DNA of 29,603 bases from contig CALJKV010000051.1 of NCBI GenBank assembly GCA_937974245.1, positions 1 through 29,603 on the forward strand. Reading direction: 5' to 3'. The notes under the pieces were generated by a model that worked only from the letters and a program-made list of their open reading frames with translations, was not told the origin of the DNA and did no database searches. How positions within the stretch are numbered: the stretch's first letter is position 1; each line of letters begins with the position of its first letter. This DNA is from an uncultured Chloroflexota bacterium (GTDB taxonomy: Bacteria > Chloroflexota > Anaerolineae > Aggregatilineales > Phototrophicaceae). Both the position numbers and the translations under genes were made by a program. Positions 16,513-24,663 of this stretch are shown piece by piece.

Positions 16513-18183
16513 TTATTCTATACTGATGATATACGGATAAAGTGGCTGGCCGCCGTCCACGACCTGGAACTGCTGGTCAGGATAGGCCGCGCACAGCTTT
16601 TCGACGAGTTGTTCGGTCTGCGTTTCGGTGACGCCTATCCCGTAGTACAGGGTGACAAGCTCATACCGCCGCACCTGAGCCTGTTCAAGCAGGTTGAAAG
16701 CAACTTCCAGCATCTCTTCCCCGGTGGTAACAAGACGATCATCCACCAGGCCGATCAACTGACCTTTACGCACAGTTACACCATCAAGTTCGGTGTTACG
16801 GGTCGCAGTAGTGATCTCCCCGGTGACAACATGCTGAAGCGCCTGGTGCATCGCGGCGATCATCTCCTCGGTGGAGCCAATAGCCTGTATGTTACCATAT
16901 TCCAGCATAGCACTGATACCCTGGGGTAGGGTGCGGCTGGGGATGACGGTTACAGCTTTGCCCTCTGCCAGTGCAGCGGCCTGGCGCGCCGCCATCACAA
17001 TGTTGGCGTTATTCGGTAGCAGTATGATGTCTTTGTGCGGTAGCTGACGAATAACGCTCAGGAAATCTTCGGTACTGGGATTCATTGTCTGGCCGCCGGC
17101 AATCACATGCACGGCCAGCAGATCCCGAAACAACCGCTGCATCCCGTCACCGCTGGCAACTGTAATTACCGCCACACTGGTCTCCGGGATAGCCGGGGGG
17201 GGCGGCGGTGGGACTTCCTCCTCCCGTGCCTGTCGTGCTGTCACATAATCATGGTATTGGCGCTGCATATTCTCTACAACCACATCGTCCAGCGTTGCGC
17301 CCAGCCCAATTGCATAACTCAAAGGTTTGCCAGGGTCATGCGCATGTACATGCACCTTAATGAGTTCGTCATCCCCTACCACCAGCGTTGACCAGCCCAT
17401 ACTATCAATCATGGCACGCACTTGGTTCACGTTCAGGCCTTCGCCGCGCATGAGAAACTGGATGTCATAGCCGTAGCCTTCCGCGTCTTCTGGTTCGAGC
17501 GCCGCCTGCCAGTTCCGGGTATTCACGGTAATCGTCTGGCCGCCATTGGGTTGGATATCGTCACCGCGTAATGCCCGGAGCATCCCCTCTACGATATATG
17601 TCCAGCCCTGCCCGCCGGAATCGACCACACCAGCAGCCTTGAGTACCGGCAGCAAGTCAGGCGTATGCTGCAACGACGTATATGCGGCCTCCACTTTCGT
17701 CTCAAACAGATTCTGTAAATCGCGCTCCACCTGCGCTTTCTGCTGCACAGCTTCCATCGCCTGGCGGGTCACAGTGAGGATCGTGCCTTCCACCGGGTTG
17801 ACCACCCCTTTATAGGCCAGATCTACCGCCGAGCGGCACGCGCTGGCAAAGAGCATTCCGTTAAAACTTTCCTGCCCGAGCAGCGCATCGGCAAACCCGC
17901 GCAGCCACTGCGATAGAATCACGCCGGAATTGCCCCGCGCCCCCATGAGTGCGCCCTGAGCAATCGCATGGCTGACATTGCCCACATGCCCATCCTCAAC
18001 AGCGGCAATCTCCTCGTACGCACGGCGCAGCGTCATGAACATATTCGTGCCCGTATCGCCATCTGGTACCGGAAAAACATTGAGCTGGTTGACTTTTTCC
18101 TGGTTGGCTTCTAACCAGCGCAACCCCGCTCCTGTCAGCCTTTTAAGCATGTGACCATCACAGGCGGTTAAATCTACAGCCAT
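16513..18183 (-). CDS. fakA: Fatty acid kinase catalytic subunit FakA-like (DhaL/DAK2 domain)
   Basis: This encodes 556 residues. The N-terminal DAK2/DhaL kinase domain (about 8-200) shows NVFPVPDGDTGTNM with the Mg/ATP aspartates D41 and D43, GARGNSGVILSQ and GVVDSGGQG. The middle domain (about 230-325) is the FakA linker domain, with IHVHAHDPG-like KVHVHAHDPGKPLSYA. The C-terminal part (about 340-556) is DegV-like, with LPNNANIVMAARQAA and SRTLPQGISAMLEY. FakA phosphorylates fatty acids held by FakB for phospholipid synthesis. Two fakB/degV genes follow at once, fitting a complete exogenous fatty-acid kinase set. ATG 18183 has AAGGA about 9 bases upstream; an in-frame ATG at 18210 has none. 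Confidence 0.9.
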   Translation of the reverse strand: MAVDLTACDGHMLKRLTGAGLRWLEANQEKVNQLNVFPVPDGDTGTNMFMTLRRAYEEIAAVEDGHVGNVSHAIAQGALMGARGNSGVILSQWLRGFADALLGQESFNGMLFASACRSAVDLAYKGVVNPVEGTILTVTRQAMEAVQQKAQVERDLQNLFETKVEAAYTSLQHTPDLLPVLKAAGVVDSGGQGWTYIVEGMLRALRGDDIQPNGGQTITVNTRNWQAALEPEDAEGYGYDIQFLMRGEGLNVNQVRAMIDSMGWSTLVVGDDELIKVHVHAHDPGKPLSYAIGLGATLDDVVVENMQRQYHDYVTARQAREEEVPPPPPPAIPETSVAVITVASGDGMQRLFRDLLAVHVIAGGQTMNPSTEDFLSVIRQLPHKDIILLPNNANIVMAARQAAALAEGKAVTVIPSRTLPQGISAMLEYGNIQAIGSTEEMIAAMHQALQHVVTGEITTATRNTELDGVTVRKGQLIGLVDDRLVTTGEEMLEVAFNLLEQAQVRRYELVTLYYGIGVTETQTEQLVEKLCAAYPDQQFQVVDGGQPLYPYIISIE

Positions 18184-18256
18184 CGTGCATAATCCTTGTG
18201 AATGGGGCATTGATGTGCCCGTCGAGAATACTGCCCTTGCATCTGAAGGGGCATTA

Positions 18257-18285
18257 TGATAGCATCAAAACATTCTTTCAGTGAA
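18257..18285 (-). promoter_or_regulatory. Candidate promoter of the fakA operon
   Basis: On the minus strand TTCACT (18285-18280) and TATCAT (18262-18257) are separated by 17 bases, matching four and five of six consensus positions. The leader would be about 65 bases. It lies in the 128-base divergent spacer shared with rpmB. Confidence 0.35.
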
Positions 18286-18311
18286 ATAACTTCGTGAGTT
18301 GAGGCGAAATT

Positions 18312-18491
18312 ATGGCGAAATGTGAGATGTGTGGCAAAGGCCCGATGTTCGGCAACCGCCGCAGTCACTCGATGCGCGCCACCCGGCACAAGTTTAAGCC
18401 CAATCTCCAGCGCGTCCGCGTGATGGAAAAGGGGCAGTACGTGCGCAAGACGCTCTGTACCAAGTGCATCAAGACGCTGGCAAAGCCCTGA
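18312..18491 (+). CDS. rpmB: Large ribosomal subunit protein bL28, zinc-ribbon form
   Basis: This encodes 59 residues: MAKCEMCGKGPMFGNRRSHS at the start, then a basic middle and LCTKCIKTLAKP at the end. CxxC pairs at C4/C7 and C49/C52 make this the zinc-binding (C+) form of bL28. The NRRSHS and RATRHKFKPNLQ stretches are typical of the family. GAGG lies 7 bases before the ATG. It is monocistronic, divergent from fakA, and ends 31 bases before a strong bidirectional terminator. It overlaps a longer antisense ORF that I judge spurious. Confidence 0.95.
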   Translation: MAKCEMCGKGPMFGNRRSHSMRATRHKFKPNLQRVRVMEKGQYVRKTLCTKCIKTLAKP

Positions 18492-18522
18492 GACGGCAGT
18501 ATGTTTCATTGTTATCCTATGT

Positions 18523-18546
18523 AAAAAGCCGGACAACCGGCTTTTT
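18523..18546. terminator. Bidirectional terminator of rpmB and rpe
   Basis: AAAAAGCCGG (18523-18532) pairs perfectly with CCGGCTTTTT (18537-18546) around ACAA, with A/T tails built into the stem so that it works on both strands. The stop codon of rpe (18547-18545) lies inside the stem. Confidence 0.9.
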
Positions 18547-19207
18547 ATGTTCCTGCTGCCTGGCGCAGCGCCGCGATATTCGCGCTGATTGAAGCCGCAT
18601 CGCTGAACACACTGCTCCCGGCAACGAGTGTGTCTGCACCCGCCTCGACAACATCTCTCGCCGTATCCAGCGCGACCCCTCCATCCACTTCTAATGCAGT
18701 CTCCCGGCCACTATCATCAATCATCTGGCGCAACTGACGCAATTTGGGCAGTGTCTCGGGCAAAAACGCCTGCCCGCCAAACCCCGGATTCACCGTCATG
18801 ACCAGCACCGTATCCAGCAGTGGCAGGATGTCACTCAGGAATGCGGCAGGGATATGGGGGTTGATGGCAAGCCCGGCGCGACAGCCCAATTCACGAATCG
18901 TCTGTATGGTGCGGTGCAGGTTGGGCGACGCTTCCCAATGGACGCTGATAATATCCGCTCCGGCCTTCGCAAAGGCTTGCAGGTGACGCTCCGGCTCAAC
19001 AATCATCAGATGCACATCCAGCGGCAGCGTCGTAACTCGCCGGGCCGCCGCGACGACCAGCGGCCCCATGGTGATATTCGGAACAAACCGGCCATCCATT
19101 ACATCAACGTGAATCAGGTCTGCGCTGGCGGCATCCTGAATCTGCTGCCCAAGCTGGGTGAAATCGGCTGCGAGGATAGACGGTGCAATACGAATGATAC
19201 CTGCCAA
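18545..19207 (-). CDS. rpe: Ribulose-phosphate 3-epimerase
   Basis: This encodes 220 residues, the usual size for this pentose-phosphate/Calvin-cycle TIM barrel, which interconverts ribulose 5-phosphate and xylulose 5-phosphate. Visible family blocks are IAPSILAADF, IHVDVMDGRFVPNITMGP (metal His and Asp), DVHLMIVEPERH, TVNPGFGGQAF and EVDGGV. The frame is open to 19297, but I chose a TTG start at 19207: AAGGGA lies 6-11 bases upstream and the protein then begins right before the first barrel strand. No ATG fits. It is convergent with rpmB. Confidence 0.92.
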   Translation of the reverse strand: MAGIIRIAPSILAADFTQLGQQIQDAASADLIHVDVMDGRFVPNITMGPLVVAAARRVTTLPLDVHLMIVEPERHLQAFAKAGADIISVHWEASPNLHRTIQTIRELGCRAGLAINPHIPAAFLSDILPLLDTVLVMTVNPGFGGQAFLPETLPKLRQLRQMIDDSGRETALEVDGGVALDTARDVVEAGADTLVAGSSVFSDAASISANIAALRQAAGT

Positions 19208-19406
19208 AAGAATCCCTTTTTTATAATAATGCTTACTCAGCTGGAGAAGACTGCCTCGGTAGAACAGTGCGCATAAGCCCGCTGGCTCTTCAGTCAACTC
19301 CGCAACTTCTATTGCGAATAAAACCTGCTGAATCTTACAGAATTACGGCGAGAATTGCAACAATCAGCCGGAAACACTGCTGCCCAGTATGTGCCCGCCG
19401 TACTCG

Positions 19407-19415
19407 TGCTACAAT
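19407..19415 (+). promoter_or_regulatory. Extended -10 promoter of the Nif3-insert-like gene
   Basis: TGCTACAAT (19407-19415) matches the extended -10 pattern TGnTAnAAT; no good -35 is present. The start would be near 19422, about 36 bases before the ATG at 19458. The remaining 19208-19406 spacer shows no gene. Confidence 0.5.
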
Positions 19416-19457
19416 ACCAGCCTATCACAAACTGCCGCGTAGAAGGAGAAAGTACTT

Positions 19458-19790
19458 ATGGATTTCCGTCAACTTCTGCTTATCACCACTGTTCCCACCG
19501 AGGCTGTTGAGCAGGTACTGGATGCGATTGCAGCGGCGGGCGGTGGCACAATCGGCCAGTATACCCACTGCGCTTTCACCCATAGCGGCACCGGGCATTT
19601 CAAGCCATCAGAGGTGGCGAACCCGCACATCGGCCAGAAAACAGCGCTCAATGCTGTGAATGAGGTGCGAATTGAAACCTTCTGTGACCGGGAGAACGGT
19701 AAAGCAGTCCTGGCTGCCATCCGCGCTGTGCATCCCTACGAAGAACCGGTCATATACCTGCTGCCATTAGTCTCCCCGGATAGCCTATAA
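19458..19790 (+). CDS. Stand-alone Nif3/YqfO insert-like (CutA/PII-like) domain protein
   Basis: This encodes 110 residues. The sequence TIGQYTHCAFTHSGTGHFKP, NPHIGQ, NEVRIETFC and the end AIRAVHPYEEPVIYLLPL matches the ferredoxin-like domain inserted in longer Nif3/YqfO proteins (COG3323-like). Here it exists on its own. The domain resembles CutA/PII trimers and its function is not known. AAGGAG lies about 10 bases before the ATG. Confidence 0.85.
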   Translation: MDFRQLLLITTVPTEAVEQVLDAIAAAGGGTIGQYTHCAFTHSGTGHFKPSEVANPHIGQKTALNAVNEVRIETFCDRENGKAVLAAIRAVHPYEEPVIYLLPLVSPDSL

Positions 19791-19904
19791 GATGGATCTT
19801 ACCATCCCAAAACCGAAAATTCTGTGAATTCTGTAAATCTTAAGTATCGAGATACATGGCTTGGGATTATTCTAAAGATATTGGAGTTATTGAGGGGAAA
19901 AATC

Positions 19905-20330
19905 ATGGATGCACAGCCCGGAACACCTTTTAATCATGAACTTATCCTGCTGGTTGACGACTCAATCGCTTTATTACGTAAACTCGCCTTCTTGCTGGAA
20001 ATCGCCGGCTTTTCGGTACTGACCGCCCCCAATGGCGAGAAAGCCCTCGATATCCTGCGCTTGCAGACCCCTGACCTGATGATTTCCGATGTCGAAATGC
20101 CGGGGATGAATGGCTACGATCTGCTGCAAACGGTACGCACCTCGCGCCAGTGGCGGCATATCCCGGTGATCCTTACTTCAGATAAATACGGCCTGGATGA
20201 CCTGCTGCACGCCCTCGACTCGGGGGCATCGGACTACCTGCCAAAACCATTCGATATTTACGATGTACTGGACTCGGTGAAGCGCACGCTGGATGAGCAG
20301 CCCCTTGGCGACCACCGTCTGGCGGGTTAA
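19905..20330 (+). CDS. Single-domain response regulator (CheY-like receiver)
   Basis: This encodes 141 residues: a short polar lead, then one receiver domain with the acidic pair D18-D19 (LLVDDS), the phospho-acceptor D62 (MISDVEMPGMNG), the switch T91 (VILTSDK) and K114 (YLPKPF). There is no output domain, so it acts through protein contacts or a phosphorelay. No histidine kinase is nearby. ATG 19905 has GAGGGG about 7 bases upstream; the frame is open to 19824 without a better site. The gene ends 3 bases from the convergent DUF554 gene. Confidence 0.93.
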   Translation: MDAQPGTPFNHELILLVDDSIALLRKLAFLLEIAGFSVLTAPNGEKALDILRLQTPDLMISDVEMPGMNGYDLLQTVRTSRQWRHIPVILTSDKYGLDDLLHALDSGASDYLPKPFDIYDVLDSVKRTLDEQPLGDHRLAG

Positions 20331-20333
20331 TCC

Positions 20334-21065
20334 TTACAAGGGGTAGATATTGATGCCGAGCGCTGTCGCTGTCGCCACCAGGAGGGGCGCAACGATGAGC
20401 GCGGGAAGAAAATTTGCCACGCGGGGTTTCTTAATATCCAGCAGCACCAGCGCCAATCCCATGAGCAGCAGACCGCCGACGGCGGTCATTTCATTAATCA
20501 TCGGGGTAGACATAAACTCGCCCAGGACACTTCCCGCCAGTGCCAGCCCGCCCTGTAACACGAGAATTGTCACAATACTGAAGCTAACGCCGATACCGAA
20601 ACTCGCGGCGAAGGCCATCCCTGCGAAACCATCCAGCACACTCTTGATCGCCAACTGCTGGTAACCAATTGGCAGCCCCATACCATCTTGAATTGACCCC
20701 AGAAACGTAAGCGGCCCAACACAAAACACCAGACTCGCGGTGACAAAACCGGTGATGAAGCGAGCGCGTTCGTCCTGAGACTCTCCCTTTTGACCGCCGA
20801 AGCGCGTTTGTAGCCACCCGGCCAGCCCCTCTAACAACCGGTCAATACGCAGCAGTTCACCAATTATGACACCCATCACCAGGCTTAAGAGTGGGATGAT
20901 GATATTGCCGGTCTTGCCGGTGTTATCAATGCCCACAAAGAATGTAACCAGCCCCAGCCCGGTAATCACCGATTCCTGGATTCGCGCAGAGAGTCGGTTG
21001 CCGACAAGCAGCCCCAAGGCACTGCCGACTGCCACAGTAATGATATTGAGAATTGTGCCGCCCAA
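20334..21065 (-). CDS. DUF554 family membrane protein
   Basis: This encodes 243 residues with about seven hydrophobic segments. Typical DUF554 blocks are GTILNIITVAVGSALGLLVG at the start, GLGLVTFFVGI, FITGFVTASLVFCVGPLTFLGSIQDG and KSVLDGFAGMAFAASFGIGV. The function of this family is unknown; a transport role is often suggested. I chose a TTG start at 21065, where the conserved N-terminus begins and AGGA lies 9 bases upstream; the frame extends to an ATG-like start at 21131. It follows the sugar phosphotransferase gene by 88 bases on the same strand. Confidence 0.85.
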   Translation of the reverse strand: MGGTILNIITVAVGSALGLLVGNRLSARIQESVITGLGLVTFFVGIDNTGKTGNIIIPLLSLVMGVIIGELLRIDRLLEGLAGWLQTRFGGQKGESQDERARFITGFVTASLVFCVGPLTFLGSIQDGMGLPIGYQQLAIKSVLDGFAGMAFAASFGIGVSFSIVTILVLQGGLALAGSVLGEFMSTPMINEMTAVGGLLLMGLALVLLDIKKPRVANFLPALIVAPLLVATATALGINIYPL

Positions 21066-21153
21066 GATGGTTTTTCCTGTCGTGTGGTACTCTGTTTTTG
21101 GCGGATAAGGTGTGTCGTGCTTTAACCTCATCCCTCAAGGTTCACTACTGCAT

Positions 21154-22602
21154 CTAATACGCCCCGTGCCGGAGCAGAACACGCGGTACTGTCATCATGA
21201 GGATTTGCGCGTCCATTTTGACCGACCAGTTCTCGATATAGTAAATATCCAGCAGGCACATTTCGTCGAACGGGACTTCGTTGCGCCCGCTCACCTGCCA
21301 TAATCCCGTCAGGCCGGGCAGAACTTGCAACCGCTGCATGTGCCAGGGTTCGTACAGCTGGACTTCATCGGGCGTGGGTGGACGTGGCCCGACCAGGCTC
21401 ATCTGCCCGCGTACGACATTAATCAGGTTCGGCAGTTCGTCCAGGCTGGCGCGGCGGATAAAGCTGCCCACGCGGGTGATACGCGGGTCGTTCTTGATTT
21501 TGGGGTGACGCGGGTCTTCGCCGTGTTCCTTCACCAACTGGTCGCGCAGCGCCTCGGCATTGGGAATCATACTGCGAAACTTGTAGATATTGAACTCGCG
21601 ACCATTCAATCCAACCCGCCGTTGGCTGTAGAATACCGGCCCCTCCCCCTCCAGGCGAATCGCTAAAGCGATCAGCCCAAACAGCACCAGCAGCACCGGC
21701 GACACCACGATAATCAACCCCAGGTCAATCGCCCGTTTCAGTACCCAGTGTTTCCCCTGGAAAGCGACCTCACCGTTGACCCCCATCAGCGGGATACCAT
21801 CCAGGTTTTCGATATGCACCTGGCGCAGATTCAACTGGAAGACATCCGGCACGATGCGTGACTCGACCCCGGCCCGCTTGCAGATCTGCACCAGTTCAAG
21901 GATACGGTCATGCTCCGACCAGGGCAAGGTGATAATCACCAGTTCTACGAAATTATTCCTGACTGTTTGCGCCAGGTTTTCGGTGCCACCTAGCCCTTTT
22001 AACCGGCCTAAGGAGACACTGGCACGTTCGGCGTTGTCATCCACATAGCCCACCGGTACATACCCCAACTCGCGCCGCGCGAGCATGGTACGCAGCACCG
22101 CTTTACCCACATCCCCTGCCCCAACCACCAGCACCCGCTGCACACCAATACCCTTCGTGCGTAAATAGGCGCGGATGAAGCGACGCGCCAGCCGCATCCC
22201 GGATTGCAGGATAATCGTAATGCCGGCCACATACGCCAGCATCAACCGGCTGGAAACCAGCGGTTGGAAAAAGAAGCTAATTGCCATCGCCACCACCGTC
22301 GCCCGGGCGACGCCATTGATGATGACCGTTAGTTCTTCAAACCACGAGCGGCCTCGCACATTTTTATAGAGCTTGTCGCCCTGGTAGTTCAGGAAAAGGT
22401 AGACAGTATAGAACACGGCATACACCAGGTAGGGGCTGAAGTCAGCGCGGTTAACTTCCAGCACCGGGCGGAAAATCTGGAGTTCGTAGCGGATCAGGTA
22501 GCCAATAACAAATGAGAGGAACACCAGCACCATATCTGCGGTGGGATAGAACCAGGCAGGCATATAGAGATTGCGGCGTGCAGGTGGATCGTTTGGTTCC
22601 AT
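21154..22602 (-). CDS. Exopolysaccharide polyprenyl glycosylphosphotransferase (WbaP/CpsE-like)
   Basis: This encodes 482 residues of a membrane enzyme that moves a sugar phosphate from a nucleotide sugar to undecaprenyl phosphate, the first step of exopolysaccharide or O-antigen repeat assembly. The N-terminus has four or five membrane helices (about 15-135). A Rossmann-like domain (about 150-270, VLVVGAGDVGKAVL) follows, then one helix (about 288-312) and the catalytic bacterial sugar transferase domain with VFYSQRRVGLNG, YKFRSM, RASLDELPNLINVVRGQMSL and VGPRPP. All key blocks are present. AAAGGT lies 6 bases before ATG 22602. The gene begins 11 bases after a family 4 glycosyltransferase, so the pair probably works in one polysaccharide pathway. 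Confidence 0.94.
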   Translation of the reverse strand: MEPNDPPARRNLYMPAWFYPTADMVLVFLSFVIGYLIRYELQIFRPVLEVNRADFSPYLVYAVFYTVYLFLNYQGDKLYKNVRGRSWFEELTVIINGVARATVVAMAISFFFQPLVSSRLMLAYVAGITIILQSGMRLARRFIRAYLRTKGIGVQRVLVVGAGDVGKAVLRTMLARRELGYVPVGYVDDNAERASVSLGRLKGLGGTENLAQTVRNNFVELVIITLPWSEHDRILELVQICKRAGVESRIVPDVFQLNLRQVHIENLDGIPLMGVNGEVAFQGKHWVLKRAIDLGLIIVVSPVLLVLFGLIALAIRLEGEGPVFYSQRRVGLNGREFNIYKFRSMIPNAEALRDQLVKEHGEDPRHPKIKNDPRITRVGSFIRRASLDELPNLINVVRGQMSLVGPRPPTPDEVQLYEPWHMQRLQVLPGLTGLWQVSGRNEVPFDEMCLLDIYYIENWSVKMDAQILMMTVPRVLLRHGAY

Positions 22603-22613
22603 GCTAACCTTTG

Positions 22614-23741
22614 CTACTGTTGACTCAGTGCTTTTTGATAACTCGCGATTGTAGACTGGGCGGTGGACTGCCAGGTAAAACGGGTAGCATAAGCCAACCC
22701 GCGTTGTTGAGCGGTCTCTCGCCAGACTGCGTCGGTTCCGGCATGTTGCAGCGCATCCGTCCAGGCCGAAACGTCATGGGGTGGAACGAGCAGACCGGCA
22801 TCGCCAACAACTTCCGGCAGTGACGACGCAGCCGATACCGCTACCGGCGTACCGCAGGCCATCGCCTCCAGCACCGGCAGCCCAAACCCTTCAAACACCG
22901 AAGGGTAAATAAATAACTCGGCACTATTGTACCAGAGGGGTAAGTCTGCGGTAGGGACAAAGCCAGGGAAGTGTACCGCGTCGCCCAATCCCAGGCATTC
23001 CACCGCCGCGAAAATCGGCTCAAAATCCCAGCCTTTGCCACCGGCCAATACCAGCGGCAGGCGCTCATTGGGCGACAGTCCGGCGTAGGCTTCCAGCAGC
23101 GTAACGAGGTTCTTACGCGGTTCGAGTGTTCCCAAAAACAGCCAGAAGCGTTCCGGCAAACCCCTCTGCTGGCGAAACGCGGCGACCTCCGCTGCTGGCA
23201 GCGGGCGGTAAATTTCCGCCGTATAGCCGGGGACGGCCACGTCTATTTTCTCCGGGGAAACGCCCAGCGACTCGGCCAGGTCACGCGCCGTACTCTGGGA
23301 GATGGCAATTACGCGGTGAGCGCGGCGGCATGACAACCCGGTGAACAACCGCAAGTATAGGCGGCGTGCCGGGGAAAGCATCTGCGGATAGTGGATAAAA
23401 CTCAGGTCATACACGGTGACGACACCAGGACGGGCCAGCAGCAGCGGCGAGACGAATGTCAGCGCGTGATACAGGTCAAAGCCACTTAACTGCCAGGGCT
23501 GTACCGCCTGTTCCCACAGAATGCGGCGGTAAGGCGACTCCGTGTTCCAGCGCGAACGGCGCAGTGCCAGGCCGGGAAACGGCGTCGTTACCTGTGCCCC
23601 CACCAGCGCCGTGAAGTCCCAATCCGGCGGGGCCACCTCCGCTAAATGCCGCAGCGTATTATGAATATAGCCGTGGATCCCGGCGGAGCGATACCCCGCC
23701 TGACCGGAGAGTAAGTGTGCATTCAGCCCAATGTGTACCAT
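22614..23741 (-). CDS. Family 4 glycosyltransferase
   Basis: This encodes 375 residues with a GT-B fold. The N-terminal domain starts MVHIGLNAHLLSG with a Gly-rich loop (GYRSAGIHGYI). The C-terminal donor domain has LGTLEPRKNLVTLLEAYAGL, VLAGGKGWD, VHFPGFVPTADLPLWYNSAE and the retaining EX7E block in PSVFEGFGLPVLEAMACGTP. This resembles mannosyltransferase-type GT4 enzymes; the donor sugar cannot be told. ATG 23741 has no ribosome site but lies 9 bases after a TATAAT, so a leaderless mRNA is likely. It precedes the WbaP-like gene by 11 bases. Confidence 0.92.
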   Translation of the reverse strand: MVHIGLNAHLLSGQAGYRSAGIHGYIHNTLRHLAEVAPPDWDFTALVGAQVTTPFPGLALRRSRWNTESPYRRILWEQAVQPWQLSGFDLYHALTFVSPLLLARPGVVTVYDLSFIHYPQMLSPARRLYLRLFTGLSCRRAHRVIAISQSTARDLAESLGVSPEKIDVAVPGYTAEIYRPLPAAEVAAFRQQRGLPERFWLFLGTLEPRKNLVTLLEAYAGLSPNERLPLVLAGGKGWDFEPIFAAVECLGLGDAVHFPGFVPTADLPLWYNSAELFIYPSVFEGFGLPVLEAMACGTPVAVSAASSLPEVVGDAGLLVPPHDVSAWTDALQHAGTDAVWRETAQQRGLAYATRFTWQSTAQSTIASYQKALSQQ

Positions 23742-23749
23742 AGGCAGGC

Positions 23750-23755
23750 ATTATA
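23750..23755 (-). promoter_or_regulatory. -10 box for leaderless transcription of the GT4 gene
   Basis: The minus strand has a perfect TATAAT (23755-23750) whose 3' end is 8 bases before the ATG at 23741. Transcription would start at or next to the A of the ATG. No ribosome site is present and the -35 region is weak. Confidence 0.5.
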
Positions 23756-23790
23756 GCGCGTGAAAACAGAAAAAAGAGGGCGAAGGGGTC

Positions 23791-23834
23791 TTGACAACAA
23801 AATGTTTACGGTATAAACTGTTTACGGTGTTAAC
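23791..23834 (+). promoter_or_regulatory. TetR gene promoter with tandem operator
   Basis: A -35 TTGACA (23791-23796) is followed by a -10 candidate TATAAA (23812-23817, 15-base spacer). Two 16-base direct repeats overlap and follow it: TGTTTACGGTATAAAC (23803-23818) and TGTTTACGGTGTTAAC (23819-23834), 14 of 16 identical. The first is itself a palindrome (GTTTA...TAAAC). This fits autorepression by the TetR protein encoded 24 bases downstream. Confidence 0.65.
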
Positions 23835-23857
23835 ATTCCTGGGTGACAGGGGCTTTT

Positions 23858-24562
23858 ATGGCAAAAACCAACCGGGAGCAGCGGCGCGAAGAAACCTTCT
23901 TGGAGATCAAAGCAACGGCTCGCCGCCTGATGGCCGAACACGGTACAGCCGGATTGACGGTACGCGGCATTGCCAAAGAGATGGGCATGACCCCTCCGGC
24001 GCTCTACCGCTACTACGACAGACTGGATGACCTGATTACGGTGCTCATCACCGAGAATTTTCACGCCCTGGCCGACGCATTGGAAGCAGCGTACGCGGCA
24101 GCAGCGCCGGAAAAAACCGTTGACCAGCTCATGGCGGCAGCGCTGGCTTACCGCCGTTGGGCACTGGATAACCCCGTGGACTTTGAGCTGATCTACGGCA
24201 CGCCGATACCCGGTTACCACGCCCCCCAGGACATCACCGTTCCAGCCTCAGCACGCACTCTGGTCGTGTTCGTCGGACTATTCGTGGAGGCCCTGGCGAA
24301 CGGGGAATGTGTGCCGCCGCCGCCCTACGACCGCGTGCCACTGGAACTAAGGCCGCATCTCGAACAGATCATGCGGGACAGCGACCCCACTGGCAGCGCC
24401 CCACTGCTGGCCCTCTACCTCGCGCTCGTATGCTGGCCGCAGATTCACGGGCTGGTCATGCTCGAACTTCTTGAACACATCGGGCCGGTCGTCGGGGACA
24501 TGGAATTTTTCGCCCGGAGCCAGTTTGCAAATATGGGACGGGCAATCGGCTTCACGATCTAG
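23858..24562 (+). CDS. TetR/AcrR family regulator with WHG-type C-terminal domain
   Basis: This encodes 234 residues. The N-terminal DNA-binding domain (about 5-60) contains ARRLMAEHGTAGLTVRGIAK and the helix-turn-helix continuing EMGMTPPALYRYYDRLDDLI. The C-terminal ligand domain has YRRWALDNPVDFELIYGTPI, the WHG-like block of one TetR subgroup; the inducer is unknown. ATG 23858 is chosen, with GGGG about 6 bases upstream; a GTG at 23843 would add 5 residues. A tandem operator lies directly upstream. The epimerase-like gene follows after 101 bases and is its likely target, together with itself. Confidence 0.92.
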   Translation: MAKTNREQRREETFLEIKATARRLMAEHGTAGLTVRGIAKEMGMTPPALYRYYDRLDDLITVLITENFHALADALEAAYAAAAPEKTVDQLMAAALAYRRWALDNPVDFELIYGTPIPGYHAPQDITVPASARTLVVFVGLFVEALANGECVPPPPYDRVPLELRPHLEQIMRDSDPTGSAPLLALYLALVCWPQIHGLVMLELLEHIGPVVGDMEFFARSQFANMGRAIGFTI

Positions 24563-24663
24563 CAGCATCACAATATCAACCTGAGCATCACTGTATATCC
24601 AACCGTCTTTGGCGGCAGGTGTCTTCAATGCGCCCTGTCGCCAGCAAAAAGGAGTCTTATCTC

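Noticed and set aside
18174..18536. Minus-strand ORF of 120 codons
   Set aside because: It is antisense to rpmB, whose 59-residue product is unmistakable.
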